From Enterobacter sp. RIT418 (GTDB taxonomy: Bacteria > Pseudomonadota > Gammaproteobacteria > Enterobacterales > Enterobacteriaceae): 64,000 nucleotides of DNA. The first letter of the stretch is position 1; the number at the start of each line of letters is the position of its first letter. A program made the position numbers and the translations under genes. The notes below the pieces were generated by a model. It ran no database searches. It saw nothing but the letters and a program-made list of their open reading frames with translations, and was not told where the DNA came from. The DNA lies in the NCBI RefSeq assembly GCF_003057745.1, contig NZ_QBJD02000006.1:186001-250000 (forward strand). Reading direction: 5' to 3'. Shown one piece after another: positions 1 to 8,446 of this stretch.

Positions 1-227
1 GGGGCCATTCCGACCCACTGAAGATCCTCGCCCTGCACGAGCACCGGGCTAAAGGCAACGTAGCCGACCACCTGACCTTCGTCATCGGTGGCCACCAGCC
101 CCAGCGTGATCAGACCATCTTCACGGAGATCGTGGACCAGTTGAGCTTCGGCATCGCTCGCGAAGGCGCGGCGCAACAGTGCATCGATACCCGGGGCATC
201 AATCCCAATTTCGACTCGAATCAGCAT
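1..227 (-). CDS. yhbS: YhbS, GNAT-family N-acetyltransferase (partial, C-terminus outside window)
   Basis: Only the first 75 codons are present; the gene runs off the left edge. The reading frame begins MLIRVEIGIDAPGID and continues through LVHDLREDGLITLGLV to VGYVAFSPVLVQG, which fits the N-terminal half of the GNAT protein YhbS. The acetyl-CoA site would lie outside the window. Its ATG overlaps the ubiT stop codon by 7 nt, so the two genes are probably translationally coupled in one minus-strand unit. In E. coli YhbS has been linked to sRNA-mediated control; its substrate is unknown to me. Confidence 0.88.
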   Translation of the reverse strand, partial: MLIRVEIGIDAPGIDALLRRAFASDAEAQLVHDLREDGLITLGLVATDDEGQVVGYVAFSPVLVQGEDLQWVGMA

Positions 228-745
228 GGCTCACCTACTGAAGTGTGTTTACCGTCCGGCGGGGTTTTCAGCCCGGCCTCAACAAAATCTGCCATTTGCA
301 TCAACATCATGCGCAGCGCTTTCGGCATCTGCTCCAGCTCAATGGCATCCATTAAATTCTTAACGTACAGGCCAAGCTCCGTATCGCCTTCAATGACCAG
401 ACGGCGCTGGAAGAAGAGCGTATCCGGGTCCTGCTTGCGCGCGGCAATCATCAGCAGATCGCTGGCGTTGGCGCTAAAGCTCACGTCCGCCTCGGCGGAT
501 TCGCGAACGATCAGCTGATCGTTTTCCACGGAGGTAAACCAGCGCAGCCCGATATCACGCATGTGAATACTCAGCCAGCGCCCTTCCAGAAACGCCAGCT
601 CACCGTCCTGCAGCGCCTGGCGGAACTGCCAGCTCAGTACCTGCTCCAGCACCTGGCGTTTTAGCGCAAACGGCGCCAGCCTGACCGGCACGCTCAGCAT
701 TGATGGGCCAAATTGTACGAGACGCGAACGCAGTTTATCCAGCAC
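221..745 (-). CDS. ubiT: UbiT (YhbT), SCP2-domain accessory factor of anaerobic ubiquinone synthesis
   Basis: A 174-residue protein with the SCP2 lipid-binding fold, expected to bind ubiquinone intermediates. In E. coli UbiT works with UbiU and UbiV in the O2-independent route to ubiquinone. The N-terminus MLDKLRSRLVQFGPS and the core DVSFSANASDLLMIAARKQDPDTLFFQRR place it in YhbT; the second stretch matches the SCP2 region near residues 85-115. It is divergent from ubiU across a 220-bp gap, as in E. coli, and overlaps yhbS downstream. Length is usual for the family. Identity is by recognised sequence; the function is carried over from E. coli. Confidence 0.93.
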   Translation of the reverse strand: MLDKLRSRLVQFGPSMLSVPVRLAPFALKRQVLEQVLSWQFRQALQDGELAFLEGRWLSIHMRDIGLRWFTSVENDQLIVRESAEADVSFSANASDLLMIAARKQDPDTLFFQRRLVIEGDTELGLYVKNLMDAIELEQMPKALRMMLMQMADFVEAGLKTPPDGKHTSVGEPC

Positions 746-845
746 GAGCTTTACTCCCTGATATCTATAGTCCCGTTATTTTGCCATATCCCCGGCGGAA
801 CATAGCGGCATAAATCAACAAACCGACGTCCGGCTTACTCCATTA

Positions 846-858
846 TTGGTGTCATCAA
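846..858. promoter_or_regulatory. Possible degenerate FNR-type site in the ubiT-ubiU intergenic region
   Basis: The half-sites TTGGT and ATCAA are separated by 3 bp, whereas the FNR consensus TTGAT-N4-ATCAA has a 4-bp spacer. The site lies about 110 bp upstream of ubiU and 100 bp upstream of ubiT. FNR control of ubiUVT is known for E. coli, but the spacing defect makes this assignment weak. Confidence 0.25.
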
Positions 859-965
859 TACGCCATTAGCTGCCTTAAATCAAAAATTGTCGCCTGGGGG
901 TTAATTAAAATCCCAGCTCGTTAACAATTTTGCGATCGCTTCGATCGTCAACAGCAGGAAACATT

Positions 966-1961
966 ATGGAGCTGCTCTGCCCTGCCGGAAACCTTCCGGC
1001 GCTTAAGGCGGCCATCGAAAATGGGGCCGACGCGGTCTACATCGGGCTAAAGGATGACACCAACGCCCGCCATTTTGCTGGCCTAAACTTTACGGAGAAA
1101 AAGCTTCAGGAAGCCGTTACCTTCGTTCACCAGCATCGCCGCAAGCTGCATATCGCCATTAACACCTTCGCCCATCCTGACGGCTACGCCCGCTGGCAGC
1201 ATGCGGTCGATATGGCGGCGCAGCTGGGTGCCGATGCGCTGATCCTGGCCGACCTCGCCATGCTTGAGTATGCGGCAGAACGCTACCCGCATATTGAGCG
1301 CCACGTCTCCGTTCAGGCCTCCGCCACGAACGAAGAGGCCGTGCGTTTTTATCACCGTCATTTTGACGTGGCCCGCGTGGTGCTCCCACGCGTACTCTCC
1401 ATTCACCAGGTGAAGCAGCTCGCGCGCGTCACGCCCGTTCCGCTGGAAATCTTCGCCTTTGGCAGCCTGTGCATCATGGCCGAAGGCCGTTGCTATCTCT
1501 CGTCCTATTTAACCGGCGAATCGCCTAACACCGTTGGGGCGTGCTCGCCTGCCCGCTTTGTTCGCTGGCAGCAAACGCCGCAGGGGCTGGAGTCGCGCCT
1601 GAACGACGTGCTGATCGACCGCTATCAGGACGGCGAAAACGCGGGCTACCCTACCCTGTGCAAAGGCCGCTACCTGGTGGACGGCGAGCGCTATCACGCG
1701 CTGGAAGAGCCGACCAGCCTTAACACCCTGGAGCTTTTGCCGGAGCTGCTGGCCGCCAACATCGCGTCGGTGAAAATTGAAGGACGCCAGCGCAGCCCGG
1801 CCTACGTAAGCCAGGTGGCGAAAGTGTGGCGTCAGGCGATCGACCGCTGCATGGCCGACCCGCAGAACTACGCCGCGCAGCCCGCGTGGATGGAGACGCT
1901 GGGCGCCATGTCTGAAGGCACCCAAACCACGCTCGGCGCGTATCACCGTAAATGGCAGTGA
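966..1961 (+). CDS. ubiU: UbiU (YhbU), [4Fe-4S] U32-family protein for O2-independent ubiquinone hydroxylation
   Basis: A 331-residue U32 peptidase-family protein that in E. coli forms a heterodimer with UbiV and hydroxylates ubiquinone precursors without oxygen. The start at MELLCPAGNL gives the E. coli length and is preceded by AGCAGGAAA; an upstream in-frame extension of 12 codons is not conserved. The four cysteines that hold the cluster in E. coli are all present at 169, 176, 193 and 232 (SLCIMAEGRC, GACSP, PTLCKGR). ubiV follows after 7 bp, so the two form an operon. The role is transferred from E. coli. Confidence 0.95.
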   Translation: MELLCPAGNLPALKAAIENGADAVYIGLKDDTNARHFAGLNFTEKKLQEAVTFVHQHRRKLHIAINTFAHPDGYARWQHAVDMAAQLGADALILADLAMLEYAAERYPHIERHVSVQASATNEEAVRFYHRHFDVARVVLPRVLSIHQVKQLARVTPVPLEIFAFGSLCIMAEGRCYLSSYLTGESPNTVGACSPARFVRWQQTPQGLESRLNDVLIDRYQDGENAGYPTLCKGRYLVDGERYHALEEPTSLNTLELLPELLAANIASVKIEGRQRSPAYVSQVAKVWRQAIDRCMADPQNYAAQPAWMETLGAMSEGTQTTLGAYHRKWQ

Positions 1962-1968
1962 GATAACC

Positions 1969-2847
1969 ATGAAATATTCATTAGGGCCGGTGCTGTACTA
2001 CTGGCCAAAAGAGACGCTGGAAGACTTTTACCAGCAGGCGGCCACCAGCAGCGCCGACGTGATTTATCTCGGCGAGGCCGTGTGCAGCAAGCGCCGCGCC
2101 ACCAAAGTGGGCGACTGGCTGGATATGGCGAAAAGCCTGGCGGGAAGCGGCAAGCAGGTGGTGCTCTCGACGCTCGCGCTGGTACAGGCCTCTTCCGAGC
2201 TGGGCGAGCTGAAGCGCTACGTTGAGAACGGCGAGTTCCTCCTGGAAGCGAGCGATCTCGGCGTAGTGAACCTGTGCGCCGAACGCAATCTGCCGTTCGT
2301 CGCGGGGCATGCGCTAAACTGCTACAACGCGGTTACGCTGCGCCTGCTGCTGAAGCAGGGCATGACGCGCTGGTGCATGCCGGTCGAACTCTCCCGCGAC
2401 TGGCTCGTTAACCTGCTGGACCAGTGCGAAACGCTGGGCATCCGCGATCGGTTTGAGGTAGAAGTGCTGAGCTACGGTCATCTTCCGCTGGCCTACTCTG
2501 CCCGCTGCTTTACCGCGCGTTCCGAAGATCGCCCGAAAGACGAGTGCGAGACCTGCTGCATTAAGTATCCGAACGGGCGCAGCATGCTGTCGCAGGAGAA
2601 CCAGCAGGTGTTTGTGCTAAACGGCATTCAGACCATGAGCGGCTATGTTTACAACCTGGGCAACGAGCTGGCGTCGATGGACGGCCTGGTGGACGTGGTG
2701 CGCTTATCCCCGCTGGATAATAGCGTGTTTGCGATGCTTGACGCCTTCCGCGCTAACGAAAATGGGGCGGCACCGCTGCCGTTAACCGCCAACAGCGACT
2801 GTAACGGCTACTGGAAACGCCTCGCCGGGTTAGAATTACAGGCGTAA
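1969..2847 (+). CDS. ubiV: UbiV (YhbV), [4Fe-4S] partner of UbiU
   Basis: A 292-residue U32-family protein, the second half of the UbiUV complex needed for ubiquinone synthesis without oxygen. Cluster-ligand cysteines are visible at 39 (GEAVCSKRR), 180 (SARCF) and in the pair-rich motif ECETCCIKYPNG at 193-197. It begins 7 bp after ubiU with the start MKYSLGPVLYYW and is certainly co-transcribed with it. A long inverted repeat follows directly after the stop codon. Confidence 0.95.
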   Translation: MKYSLGPVLYYWPKETLEDFYQQAATSSADVIYLGEAVCSKRRATKVGDWLDMAKSLAGSGKQVVLSTLALVQASSELGELKRYVENGEFLLEASDLGVVNLCAERNLPFVAGHALNCYNAVTLRLLLKQGMTRWCMPVELSRDWLVNLLDQCETLGIRDRFEVEVLSYGHLPLAYSARCFTARSEDRPKDECETCCIKYPNGRSMLSQENQQVFVLNGIQTMSGYVYNLGNELASMDGLVDVVRLSPLDNSVFAMLDAFRANENGAAPLPLTANSDCNGYWKRLAGLELQA

Positions 2848-2851
2848 AAAA

Positions 2852-2922
2852 AGCTCACTTTGTTAACAGCGTGTTTGCATTTTTAATGCACTATTAAAGA
2901 TACGCTGTCGACAAAGTGAGCT
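2852..2922. repeat. Long near-perfect inverted repeat between ubiV and yhbW
   Basis: Two 21-bp arms (2852-2872 and 2902-2922) match at 19 of 21 positions. Each carries the core AGCTCACTTTGT, and they differ only in a central TA versus CG. The 29-bp loop holds a second palindrome, TGCAT-TTTTA-ATGCA (about 2877-2890). The right arm ends 3 bp before the yhbW ATG, so in RNA its GUGAG, the only ribosome-binding sequence, would be paired. It could end ubiV transcripts, mask yhbW translation or be an operator. There is no U-tract after the stem. Confidence 0.75.
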
Positions 2923-2925
2923 GCT

Positions 2926-3933
2926 ATGACTGATAAAACCATTCCATTCTCGGTGCTGGACCTGGCGCCGATCCCTCAGGGCTCCTCGGCTCGAGACGCC
3001 TTTTCAAACTCTCTCGATCTCGCTCAACTGGTCGAAAAGCGCGGCTATCACCGCTACTGGCTGGCGGAGCACCACAACATGGTGGGCATCGCCAGCGCCG
3101 CAACCTCGGTGCTGATCGGCTATCTGGCCGCAAACACCACGACGCTTCACCTCGGCTCCGGCGGCGTAATGCTGCCGAACCACGCTCCGCTGGTAATTGC
3201 CGAACAGTTCGGCACCCTGAATACGCTCTACCCTGGCCGTATCGATCTTGGACTTGGCCGCGCGCCGGGCAGCGATCAGCCGACTATGCGTGCGCTGCGT
3301 CGACATATGAGCGGCGATATCGATAACTTCCCGCGCGACGTGGCGGAGCTGGTGGACTGGTTCGACGCGCGCGATCCTAACCCGCACGTGCGCCCGGTGC
3401 CGGGCTACGGTGAGAAGATCCCGGTGTGGCTGCTGGGTTCCAGCCTGTATAGCGCGCAGCTTGCCGCCCAGCTTGGGCTGCCGTTTGCGTTTGCCTCGCA
3501 CTTCGCGCCGGATATGCTGCACCAGGCGCTGCATCTGTACCGTACCCACTTCAATCCGTCCGCGCGGCTGGAGAAGCCGTACGCGATGGTGTGTATCAAT
3601 ATCATTGCCGCCGACAGCAACCGCGATGCGGAATTCCTGTTCACCTCAATGCAGCAGGCGTTCATGAAGCTGCGCCGCGGCGAGACGGGCCAGCTGCCGC
3701 CGCCGGTGGAAAATATGCATCAGCTGTGGTCTGCGTCAGAGCAGTATGGCGTGCAGCAGGCGCTGAGCATGTCCCTGGTCGGTGATAAGACAAAAGTGCG
3801 TCACGGGCTGGAAGCGGTGCTGCGCGAGACGCAGGCGGACGAAATTATGGTTAACGGCCAGATTTTCGATCATCAGGCGCGCCTGCACTCGTTCGATCTG
3901 GCGATGCAGGTGAAAGAGGAGTTGGTGGGGTAG
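2926..3933 (+). CDS. yhbW: YhbW, luciferase-like flavin monooxygenase family protein
   Basis: A 335-residue bacterial-luciferase-fold protein of the single-subunit alkanal-monooxygenase-like group; its substrate is unknown. Typical motifs are [17 protein letters not shown] near residues 43-60, [21 protein letters not shown] near 82-102 and [14 protein letters not shown] near 107-121. The short gap to ubiV is filled by a strong inverted repeat reaching the start codon. There is no clear SD outside this structure, so translation may be controlled by folding. Confidence 0.92.
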   Translation: MTDKTIPFSVLDLAPIPQGSSARDAFSNSLDLAQLVEKRGYHRYWLAEHHNMVGIASAATSVLIGYLAANTTTLHLGSGGVMLPNHAPLVIAEQFGTLNTLYPGRIDLGLGRAPGSDQPTMRALRRHMSGDIDNFPRDVAELVDWFDARDPNPHVRPVPGYGEKIPVWLLGSSLYSAQLAAQLGLPFAFASHFAPDMLHQALHLYRTHFNPSARLEKPYAMVCINIIAADSNRDAEFLFTSMQQAFMKLRRGETGQLPPPVENMHQLWSASEQYGVQQALSMSLVGDKTKVRHGLEAVLRETQADEIMVNGQIFDHQARLHSFDLAMQVKEELVG

Positions 3934-3944
3934 TTTTTGCTTTT

Positions 3945-3974
3945 CTCCCTCTCCCTGTGGAAGAGGGAGAGGGG
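3945..3974. repeat. CTCCCTCTCCC palindrome between yhbW and mtr
   Basis: Inverted repeat CCCTCTCCC (3947-3955) and GGGAGAGGG (3965-3973) between convergent genes. The same core recurs at 60335-60356 between ahr and dhaKL. It is likely a family of intergenic palindromes that may act as a transcription terminator or mRNA 3'-end stabiliser. Confidence 0.6.
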
Positions 3975-3989
3975 TTTAAACCGCACGTT

Positions 3990-5234
3990 TTACTGATACA
4001 CAGGCAGCAGATTGAAACTCGACAGCACGTGTACCACCGCGTTGCCGATGCCGAACACCAGTATCAGCACAATCATCGGCTTACCGCCCCAGACGCGGAA
4101 CGTCGGGCTACCGAAGCGTTTACGCGACTTTCGCGCCAGCAGCGCCGGCACAACGGCAGCCCAGACTGTGGCGGCCAGTCCTGCATAGCCGATGGCATAC
4201 AGGAAGCCGTTCGGCCACAGCAGGCCCCCTAAAATCGGCGGCAGGAAGGTCAATAGCGCGGTTTTGAAGCGGCCCAGCGCGGAATCATCAAAGCCAAACA
4301 GATCGGCAAGATAGTCAAACAGGCCGAGCGTCACGCCGAGGAAAGAGCTCGCCACCGCAAAGTTGGAGAACACCACCAGCAGTAAATCCAGGCTGCGGCT
4401 GTTCAGCACGCCGCTCAGCGCCTGCACCAGCACATCAATGTTGCCACCCTTCTGCGCTATGCCGATAAATGCCGGACGCGGGATGTTGCCCATCGTCCCC
4501 AGCAGCCAAATCACATACAGCCCCAGCGCCAGCAGCGTGCCGTAGACCAGGCATTTCACAATGGTGCGCGGGTCTTTACCATAGTATTTCATCAGGCTCG
4601 GCACGTTGCCGTGGTAGCCGAACGACGCCAGACAGAACGGCAGGGTCATCAGCAGGTACGGCGTGTAAGAGGCGTTGGTCTCCGCCACGTTGAACAGCGT
4701 GGTCGGCGTGACGTGCCCCAGCAGGCTGCCGAAGGTCAGGAAGAAGGTAATCACCTTGGCGCCCAGCACGATCGCCGTCATGCGGCTGACCGCTTTGGTG
4801 CTCATCCAGACAATAAACGCCACGCCCAGCGCGAAGCATAGCCCGGCCAGACGCGCAGGGACGTTCAGCGACATCTCCGAGAAGGTGTGGTGCAGAATCG
4901 AGCCGCTCGCCGAGATATAGGCGTAGGTCAGAATGTAGAGCACAAACGCGATGGATATGCCGTTAATCAGATTCCAGCGTTTGCCCAGCAGGTCTTTTGT
5001 GATGGTGTCGAAGCTTGAGCCAATGCGGTAGTTCAGGTTGGCTTCGAGGATCATCAGCCCGGAATGCAGCATGCAGAACCAGGTAAAGACCAGCGCCGCC
5101 AGCGACCAGAAGAACCACGCCCCGGACATGACCACGGGCAGGGAGAACATCCCAGCACCAATGATGGTTCCGCCGATAATCACCACGCCGCCAAGCAGCG
5201 AAGGTGACGTTTGGGTGGTGGTAAGTGTCGCCAT
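3990..5234 (-). CDS. mtr: Mtr, high-affinity tryptophan:H+ symporter
   Basis: A 414-residue inner-membrane transporter of the aromatic amino acid permease family (HAAAP), with about 11 hydrophobic segments. The start at [16 protein letters not shown] gives the E. coli length; an in-frame 24-codon upstream extension is non-conserved. The conserved first helix [20 protein letters not shown] is present at residues 15-34. It imports tryptophan. A TrpR-operator-like sequence lies 50-71 bp upstream, so expression is probably repressed by TrpR, as in E. coli. The gene stands alone, convergent with yhbW and downstream of the deaD terminator. Confidence 0.96.
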   Translation of the reverse strand: MATLTTTQTSPSLLGGVVIIGGTIIGAGMFSLPVVMSGAWFFWSLAALVFTWFCMLHSGLMILEANLNYRIGSSFDTITKDLLGKRWNLINGISIAFVLYILTYAYISASGSILHHTFSEMSLNVPARLAGLCFALGVAFIVWMSTKAVSRMTAIVLGAKVITFFLTFGSLLGHVTPTTLFNVAETNASYTPYLLMTLPFCLASFGYHGNVPSLMKYYGKDPRTIVKCLVYGTLLALGLYVIWLLGTMGNIPRPAFIGIAQKGGNIDVLVQALSGVLNSRSLDLLLVVFSNFAVASSFLGVTLGLFDYLADLFGFDDSALGRFKTALLTFLPPILGGLLWPNGFLYAIGYAGLAATVWAAVVPALLARKSRKRFGSPTFRVWGGKPMIVLILVFGIGNAVVHVLSSFNLLPVYQ

Positions 5235-5283
5235 ACAGCCTTTTCTCCAGTCAATAATGCGGTGACGCATGTTAATGTGCAGC

Positions 5284-5305
5284 ACTGTACCAGTACAAGA
5301 GTACA
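5284..5305 (-). promoter_or_regulatory. TrpR-type operator upstream of mtr
   Basis: On the minus strand the sequence reads TGTACTCTTGTACTGGTACA followed by GT. It fits the TrpR operator family (GTACT...AGTAC dyad), for which I recall a near-identical site at E. coli mtr. It lies about 50 bp from the mtr start, where the promoter should be. Confidence 0.7.
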
Positions 5306-5310
5306 AAAGA

Positions 5311-5343
5311 AATAAAAAAAGCCCCGATAGCGTTTATCGGGGC
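5311..5343 (-). terminator. Rho-independent terminator of deaD
   Basis: The 9-bp arms GCCCCGATA/TATCGGGGC (5321-5343) are followed, on the minus strand, by seven U residues. It lies 34 bp beyond the deaD stop codon and separates deaD from the mtr promoter. Confidence 0.9.
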
Positions 5344-5376
5344 TGTATATTTTACTTTACGTCAGAAGCGTAAGGC

Positions 5377-7272
5377 TTACGCGTCACCGAAACGACGACG
5401 GCTGGTGCCTTCTTCGCGACGCGGGCCGCGGTTTTCACGGCGTTCGCCGGAGAAACGACGACCTTCTCCACCGCGACCTTCGCTGCGACCGCCTTCACGA
5501 CGCTCGCCACCGAAGCTGCGGCCACCGCCACGACGTTCGCCACCGCGGTCAGGACGCGGCTGCGCATCGCCCATCAGCTGCATGTTCATCGGCTTGTTCA
5601 GGATGCGGGTGCGGGTAAAGTGCTGCAGAACCTCGCCCGGCATGCCTTTTGGCAGCTCAATGGTAGAGTGGGATGCGAACAGCTTGATGTTACCGATGTA
5701 ACGGCTGCTGATGTCGCCTTCGTTAGCGATCGCGCCAACGATATGACGCACTTCAACGCCATCATCACGGCCCACTTCAATGCGGTACAGTTCCATATCG
5801 CCAGCGTCACGACGCTCGCGACGTGGACGGTCTTCACCACCACGCTCTGGACGGTCACCGCGCGGGCCACGGTCGTTACGGTCGCCACGACGTTCGAAAC
5901 GATCGTCACGGTCACGGAACTCACGCTTAGGACGCATCGGCGCATCTGGTGGCACGATCAGGCTACGTTCGCCCTGCGCCATTTTCAGCAGTGCTGCGGC
6001 CAGAGTTTCCATGTCCAGCTCTTCGCCTTCAGCGGTTGGCTGAATCTGCGACAGCAGCGCACGGTACTGGTCCAGATCGCTGCTTTCCAGCTGCTGCTGT
6101 ACTTTCGCGGCGAATTTCTCCAGGCGGCGTTTGCCCAGCAGCTCTGCGTTTGGCAGGTCGGCTTCCGGAATGGTCAGCTTCATGGTGCGTTCGATGTTAC
6201 GCAGCAGACGACGCTCGCGGTTCTCAACGAACAGCAGCGCACGACCCGCACGGCCCGCACGACCGGTACGACCGATACGGTGAACGTAAGATTCGGAATC
6301 CATTGGGATGTCGTAGTTCACAACCAGGCTGATACGCTCAACGTCCAGACCACGTGCTGCCACGTCGGTTGCAATCAGGATATCCAGACGACCGTCTTTC
6401 AGACGCTCCAGAGTCTGCTCGCGCAGGGCCTGGTTCATGTCGCCGTTCAGCGCTGCGCTGTTGTAGCCGCTACGCTCCAGGGCTTCAGCCACTTCCAGAG
6501 TCGCGTTTTTGGTACGAACGAAGATAATCGCCGCATCAAAATCTTCCGCTTCCAGGAAACGAACCAGCGCTTCGTTTTTGCGCATGCCGTACACAGACCA
6601 GTAGCTCTGGCTGATGTCAGGACGCGTGGTAACGCTGGACTGAATGCGCACTTCCTGCGGCTCTTTCATGAAGCGGCGGGTAATGCGGCGAATCGCTTCT
6701 GGCATGGTGGCAGAGAACAGAGCGGTCTGATGACCTTCTGGGATCTGCGCCATGATGGTTTCTACGTCTTCGATGAAGCCCATACGCAGCATTTCATCTG
6801 CTTCATCCAGTACCAGACCGCTCAGCTTAGAGAGGTCCAGAGTACCGCGCTTCAGGTGATCCAGCAGACGACCCGGCGTACCGACAACGATCTGTGGGCC
6901 CTGGCGCAGGGCGCGTAACTGCACGTCATAACGCTGGCCGCCGTACAGGGCTACCACGTTTACGCCGCGCATATGTTTAGAAAATTCCGTCATTGCTTCG
7001 CCAACCTGAACAGCCAGTTCACGGGTTGGAGCCAGGACGAGGATCTGCGGAGCACGCAGGTCCGGATCAATGTTGTTCAGCAGCGGCAGCGAGAACGCCG
7101 CAGTTTTACCGCTACCAGTCTGGGCCATGCCCAGCACGTCACGACCAGAAAGCAGGTGTGGGATACACTCAGCCTGGATCGGAGATGGTTTTTCGTAACC
7201 CAGATCGTTAAGGGCTTCAAGGATAGGAGCCTTCAGGCCCAGATCTGCAAAAGTGGTTTCGAATTCAGCCAT
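5377..7272 (-). CDS. deaD: DeaD (CsdA), cold-shock DEAD-box RNA helicase
   Basis: A 631-residue ATP-dependent RNA helicase that helps 50S ribosome assembly and mRNA turnover at low temperature. Motifs in order: Q motif near residues 20-30, AQTGSGKT (motif I), PTRELA (Ia), TPGR, DEAD in VLDEADEML (II), SAT (III), then [11 protein letters not shown] (VI). A DbpA-like RNA-binding domain (about 480-560) and a basic RGG/GERR-rich tail follow. The start is MAEFETTF; its ATG lies inside the last codons of yrbN, suggesting coupling. The upstream codons MYY are not the family start. Confidence 0.97.
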   Translation of the reverse strand: MAEFETTFADLGLKAPILEALNDLGYEKPSPIQAECIPHLLSGRDVLGMAQTGSGKTAAFSLPLLNNIDPDLRAPQILVLAPTRELAVQVGEAMTEFSKHMRGVNVVALYGGQRYDVQLRALRQGPQIVVGTPGRLLDHLKRGTLDLSKLSGLVLDEADEMLRMGFIEDVETIMAQIPEGHQTALFSATMPEAIRRITRRFMKEPQEVRIQSSVTTRPDISQSYWSVYGMRKNEALVRFLEAEDFDAAIIFVRTKNATLEVAEALERSGYNSAALNGDMNQALREQTLERLKDGRLDILIATDVAARGLDVERISLVVNYDIPMDSESYVHRIGRTGRAGRAGRALLFVENRERRLLRNIERTMKLTIPEADLPNAELLGKRRLEKFAAKVQQQLESSDLDQYRALLSQIQPTAEGEELDMETLAAALLKMAQGERSLIVPPDAPMRPKREFRDRDDRFERRGDRNDRGPRGDRPERGGEDRPRRERRDAGDMELYRIEVGRDDGVEVRHIVGAIANEGDISSRYIGNIKLFASHSTIELPKGMPGEVLQHFTRTRILNKPMNMQLMGDAQPRPDRGGERRGGGRSFGGERREGGRSEGRGGEGRRFSGERRENRGPRREEGTSRRRFGDA

Positions 7273-7345
7273 GTAGTACAAGTGCCTCGATATTAATGGC
7301 GGCCAGTCTACTTAGCTCATCGTGAAAATGATTAGCAATTTTCAT
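7265..7345 (-). CDS. yrbN: YrbN, 26-residue small protein overlapping the deaD start
   Basis: A 26-codon frame starting [14 protein letters not shown], containing AAINIEAL and ending LVLHG. It corresponds to the E. coli small protein YrbN, which lies in the same place between nlpI and deaD. Its TGA overlaps the deaD ATG by 8 nt (ATGGCTGA), so translation of deaD is probably coupled to yrbN. It may serve as a leader cistron for cold-shock control; no biochemical role is known to me. Confidence 0.88.
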   Translation of the reverse strand: MKIANHFHDELSRLAAINIEALVLHG

Positions 7346-7452
7346 TGAAAAGTGTGAACCGGCTCAAAGTAGGTGTATTGACGAACAACAACGCCCTCAC
7401 CAGTTAAGGTGATGGCAATCAAAAGATTACGGGCTGATGTCTATGTCGTCAG

Positions 7453-8337
7453 CTATTGCTGGTCCGATTCTGCCAGGTCGTCTTGCTCCTGGCCCAAGAG
7501 CGATAATTCCAACAATGCATAACGGTGCTCAACGAAGTTGTGTACGTTGTTAGCAACCGCTAATTTGAACAGTGCCGTGGCGCTGTCCATATCCCCCAGA
7601 CTTAGGTAGTACTTACCTAAATAGAAGTTGGTTTCACTGAGATGCTCAGCGAGCGAGGTGTTATCCGTTGCGTCCGCCTTGAGGCGTTCCATCAGCGTTG
7701 CTTCGCTAATGTTCCCCAGGTAGAACTCGACAATGTTCCATCCCCACTGTTCCTTGTCCGATTTGTCGAAGCGCTGCTTCAGTGCCTCTTTTGCCTGCTT
7801 CTCATTAAGCTTCTGCTCAACGATATAAAGCCACAGGCTGCGGAAAGGATCGTTAGGATCGTCTTGATAAAACGCCAGCAGATCATCTTGCGCTAACTTA
7901 TCACGACCGCCGTAGTACAATGCGATACCGCGATTCAAGTGCGCGTAGTTGTAAGTTGGATCAAGCTCAAGTACAGAATCAAACGCTTCATAGGCAGCAT
8001 CAAAATTGCCTGCCTGCGTTAAATAAATGCCTAAGTAATTGAATACTTCAGGCATATCAGGTCGAATTGCCAGCGCTTGTGAGAAATCATTCCGCGCTAA
8101 TGCCCTCAGACCGAGACTATCATACAACACTCCGCGCTCATATAAAAGCTGTGCGCGTTCGTCATCGGTTAAAGCCCGACTGGCAAGAATTTGTTCCATG
8201 CGTGCCAGAATCACTTCCTGCTGTAGTGTCGGTTGCAAAGGCACTGCGAGGACTTCGCTCTTACGCCAGGCAGAGTTGCTGCATCCTGCCAGCGTTAAAG
8301 CTGTCGCAACGAAACACCAGCGCAAAAAAGGCTTCAT
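7453..8337 (-). CDS. nlpI: NlpI, outer-membrane TPR lipoprotein
   Basis: A 294-residue lipoprotein that in E. coli is an adaptor for the protease Prc and organises peptidoglycan hydrolases. The start at [19 protein letters not shown] gives a signal peptide with lipobox LAGC and lipidated Cys19. TPR helices follow, for example [20 protein letters not shown] and [14 protein letters not shown]. The upstream frame extension lacks conservation. It lies 109 bp after pnp and 107 bp before yrbN in one minus-strand series. Confidence 0.96.
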   Translation of the reverse strand: MKPFLRWCFVATALTLAGCSNSAWRKSEVLAVPLQPTLQQEVILARMEQILASRALTDDERAQLLYERGVLYDSLGLRALARNDFSQALAIRPDMPEVFNYLGIYLTQAGNFDAAYEAFDSVLELDPTYNYAHLNRGIALYYGGRDKLAQDDLLAFYQDDPNDPFRSLWLYIVEQKLNEKQAKEALKQRFDKSDKEQWGWNIVEFYLGNISEATLMERLKADATDNTSLAEHLSETNFYLGKYYLSLGDMDSATALFKLAVANNVHNFVEHRYALLELSLLGQEQDDLAESDQQ

Positions 8338-8410
8338 TTCCCACTCCCGAAGACAACAATTGGATGAACGTCCTGTCCCCCGGCGGCTTAACAAGGCGTC
8401 CTGCCTGATA

Positions 8411-8438
8411 ATAGGCCCTCCGCCGAAGCAGAGGGCAA
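8411..8438 (-). terminator. Probable terminator-like hairpin between pnp and nlpI
   Basis: The arms GCCCTC (8415-8420) and GAGGGC (8431-8436) lie 10 bp past the pnp stop codon. The U-tract is poor, so it may be a weak terminator or processing signal. Confidence 0.5.
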
Positions 8439-8446
8439 ATGGCAAC

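Noticed and set aside
5620-6918. A 432-codon open frame on the plus strand
   Set aside because: It is antisense to deaD, with no ribosome-binding site or recognisable domain. It comes from codon bias.
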